Shown here: in pieces, positions 63,221 to 64,000 of the stretch | How positions within the stretch are numbered: the stretch's first letter is position 1 | How the letters are laid out: every line of letters begins with the position of its first letter | NCBI GenBank assembly: GCA_963669435.1 | Contig: OY770025.1 | Coordinates: 1,922,001-1,986,000 of the forward strand | Length of the DNA: 64,000 nucleotides | Direction: 5' to 3' | Source: CALJFL01 sp963669435 | Lineage (GTDB): Bacteria > Pseudomonadota > Gammaproteobacteria > Pseudomonadales > Halieaceae | Made by a program: the position numbers and the translations under genes | Notes under the pieces: generated by a model | The model's database searches: none | What the model was told of the DNA's origin: nothing | Seen by the model: only the letters and a program-made list of their open reading frames with translations

Positions 63221-64000
63221 TCAGCGCAGCGCCGGTGGCAACATCCCGTGCTGCCAGGGGCCAAAAGCTATTTCTGTCGGCGGTGAGGAGTGGAACTGTA
63301 GGCCACTTCCCATCACCTCCACTTCACGAAAGCGAAATTGTTTGTAGCTCACCGCGGGAGGCAACTGCGCGGCCCCGCGCCACTGGCTGGCAATCTTGTT
63401 GTAGGTGCTGCCATTTAATGCATACACCAAATCCCTCCCCGCCACACAGGCGAGCAGTTCCTGATCAGAGGGGCGGTATTGGTTTGGCTCCGCACCTAAC
63501 TCCACGGCGCCATCTACCCAGTTCCCTGGATTGTTGATAGCGGCATTGTTCAGTAGGCCAAGGGCCTGGTAGGCATCGCTGAGGTCCGTAGGCTGGGCTG
63601 GTAATTGGTCAGCGACACCCGAGCGATACAGGCCGATGGTGTCTCGGTCGCATTCGCGCGCGTATTTGTCGTCCGGTACCTGCCAGAACATGCCAATGGG
63701 GTCTCCACAGCAGGTGTGGGTAAACTCCAGCGAACTTTCGGAGGTCCACTTCAGGTTGCTGTGCACCGAGGCCTGGTCCAGTTCGGTATCTCTCGGTGGC
63801 TTACTGACGATCCAGTTGGGCTCAGCGCTGTCAGCCAGGTACTCGCGGAGTTCCTCAGTCTTTACTATGTGGTAGGGACCGTAGCGATCCTGTAACAAGG
63901 CTACCAGGGATCCATCGTTGGAAAATAGATTTGTCGACCAGTCGGAAAACTCTAGCGTCCCGATGGGGTTGAAAGCGTACTCCCGGGGATCTTCCTTGAA
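63221..64000 (-). CDS. Hypothetical protein, 5' end outside window
   Basis: The frame is open from the window edge to the stop at 63221, about 259 visible residues. A TTG at 63898 is internal, since the frame continues to 64000 without a stop (visible start FKEDPREYAFNPIG). The segment FSNDGSLVALLQDRYGPYHI and later LKWTSESSLEF resemble beta-propeller or WD-like strands, but no family is recognised. Middle part holds two CC/C pairs (HTCCGDP, YARECDRD). It ends 1 base from the convergent small membrane gene. Confidence 0.6.
   Translation of the reverse strand, partial: FKEDPREYAFNPIGTLEFSDWSTNLFSNDGSLVALLQDRYGPYHIVKTEELREYLADSAEPNWIVSKPPRDTELDQASVHSNLKWTSESSLEFTHTCCGDPIGMFWQVPDDKYARECDRDTIGLYRSGVADQLPAQPTDLSDAYQALGLLNNAAINNPGNWVDGAVELGAEPNQYRPSDQELLACVAGRDLVYALNGSTYNKIASQWRGAAQLPPAVSYKQFRFREVEVMGSGLQFHSSPPTEIAFGPWQHGMLPPALR

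Noticed and set aside
57226..64000. Integrative element inserted at tRNA-Pro
   Set aside because: No integrase gene and no duplicate of the tRNA 3' end are visible in the window; the cluster is only adjacent to the tRNA.

Overview
The window is one contiguous piece of a moderately GC-rich gammaproteobacterial chromosome. From about 16.4 to 47 kb the gene order (tatCBA, hisEI, ubiBJE, DUF971, hslUV, SPOR protein, argS, priA, rpmE, malic enzyme, mrcA, pilMNOPQ, aroKB, gltBD, hemE) follows, from memory, the arrangement of the corresponding Pseudomonas aeruginosa region. The flanking genes (an ECF sigma/ChrR pair, FAN1-like nuclease, DUF3094 protein) suggest a marine relative such as the Cellvibrionales/Halieaceae. 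That placement is inference.

Layout. 0-4.5 kb: tail of a DMT permease, then a FAN1-type VRR-NUC nuclease coupled to a Rad3/DinG-type helicase with an N-terminal PD-(D/E)XK domain (DNA repair). 4.5-9.3 kb: a light/singlet-oxygen type stress module. An ECF sigma factor and its ChrR zinc-cupin anti-sigma read rightwards. A flavoprotein, a DUF1365 protein and a CFA-synthase-like methyltransferase read leftwards. Both directions carry a TGATCC-N18 promoter. 9.6-12.4 kb: proton-translocating transhydrogenase pntAA-pntAB-pntB with a strong terminator, followed by two large unexplained inverted repeats. 12.7-28.7 kb: long leftward series from priA through argS, hslVU (behind a textbook sigma-32 promoter), ubiquinone genes, hisIE and tatABC to a MscS channel and an ABC exporter. 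28.9-33 kb: rpmE, malic enzyme, and PBP1A facing left.

33-47 kb: type IV pilus assembly operon pilMNOPQ running into aroK-aroB, then gltB-gltD-hemE; the usual damX gene between aroB and gltB is absent. 47-53.6 kb: cysE, a TrmB-like methyltransferase, a hexapeptide acyltransferase, and a leftward operon comF-modA-modB-modC-srkA with 4-base overlaps from modA to srkA. 53.7-57.3 kb: bioB alone behind a BirA-type operator, an acyl-CoA dehydrogenase, a DUF3094 membrane protein and tRNA-Pro(CGG).

57.3-64 kb is the accessory end. Just beyond the tRNA lies a tandem repeat that looks like an insertion-sequence end. It is followed by a mostly leftward set of poorly characterised, largely envelope-directed genes: a WG-repeat lipoprotein, two exported proteins, a small membrane protein, a degenerate GspE-like ATPase with an unknown C-terminal half, a YafK-type L,D-transpeptidase lipoprotein, a soluble unknown and a gene running off the window. 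This cluster is the best candidate for undescribed biology here; no function can be assigned to it as a whole from sequence alone.
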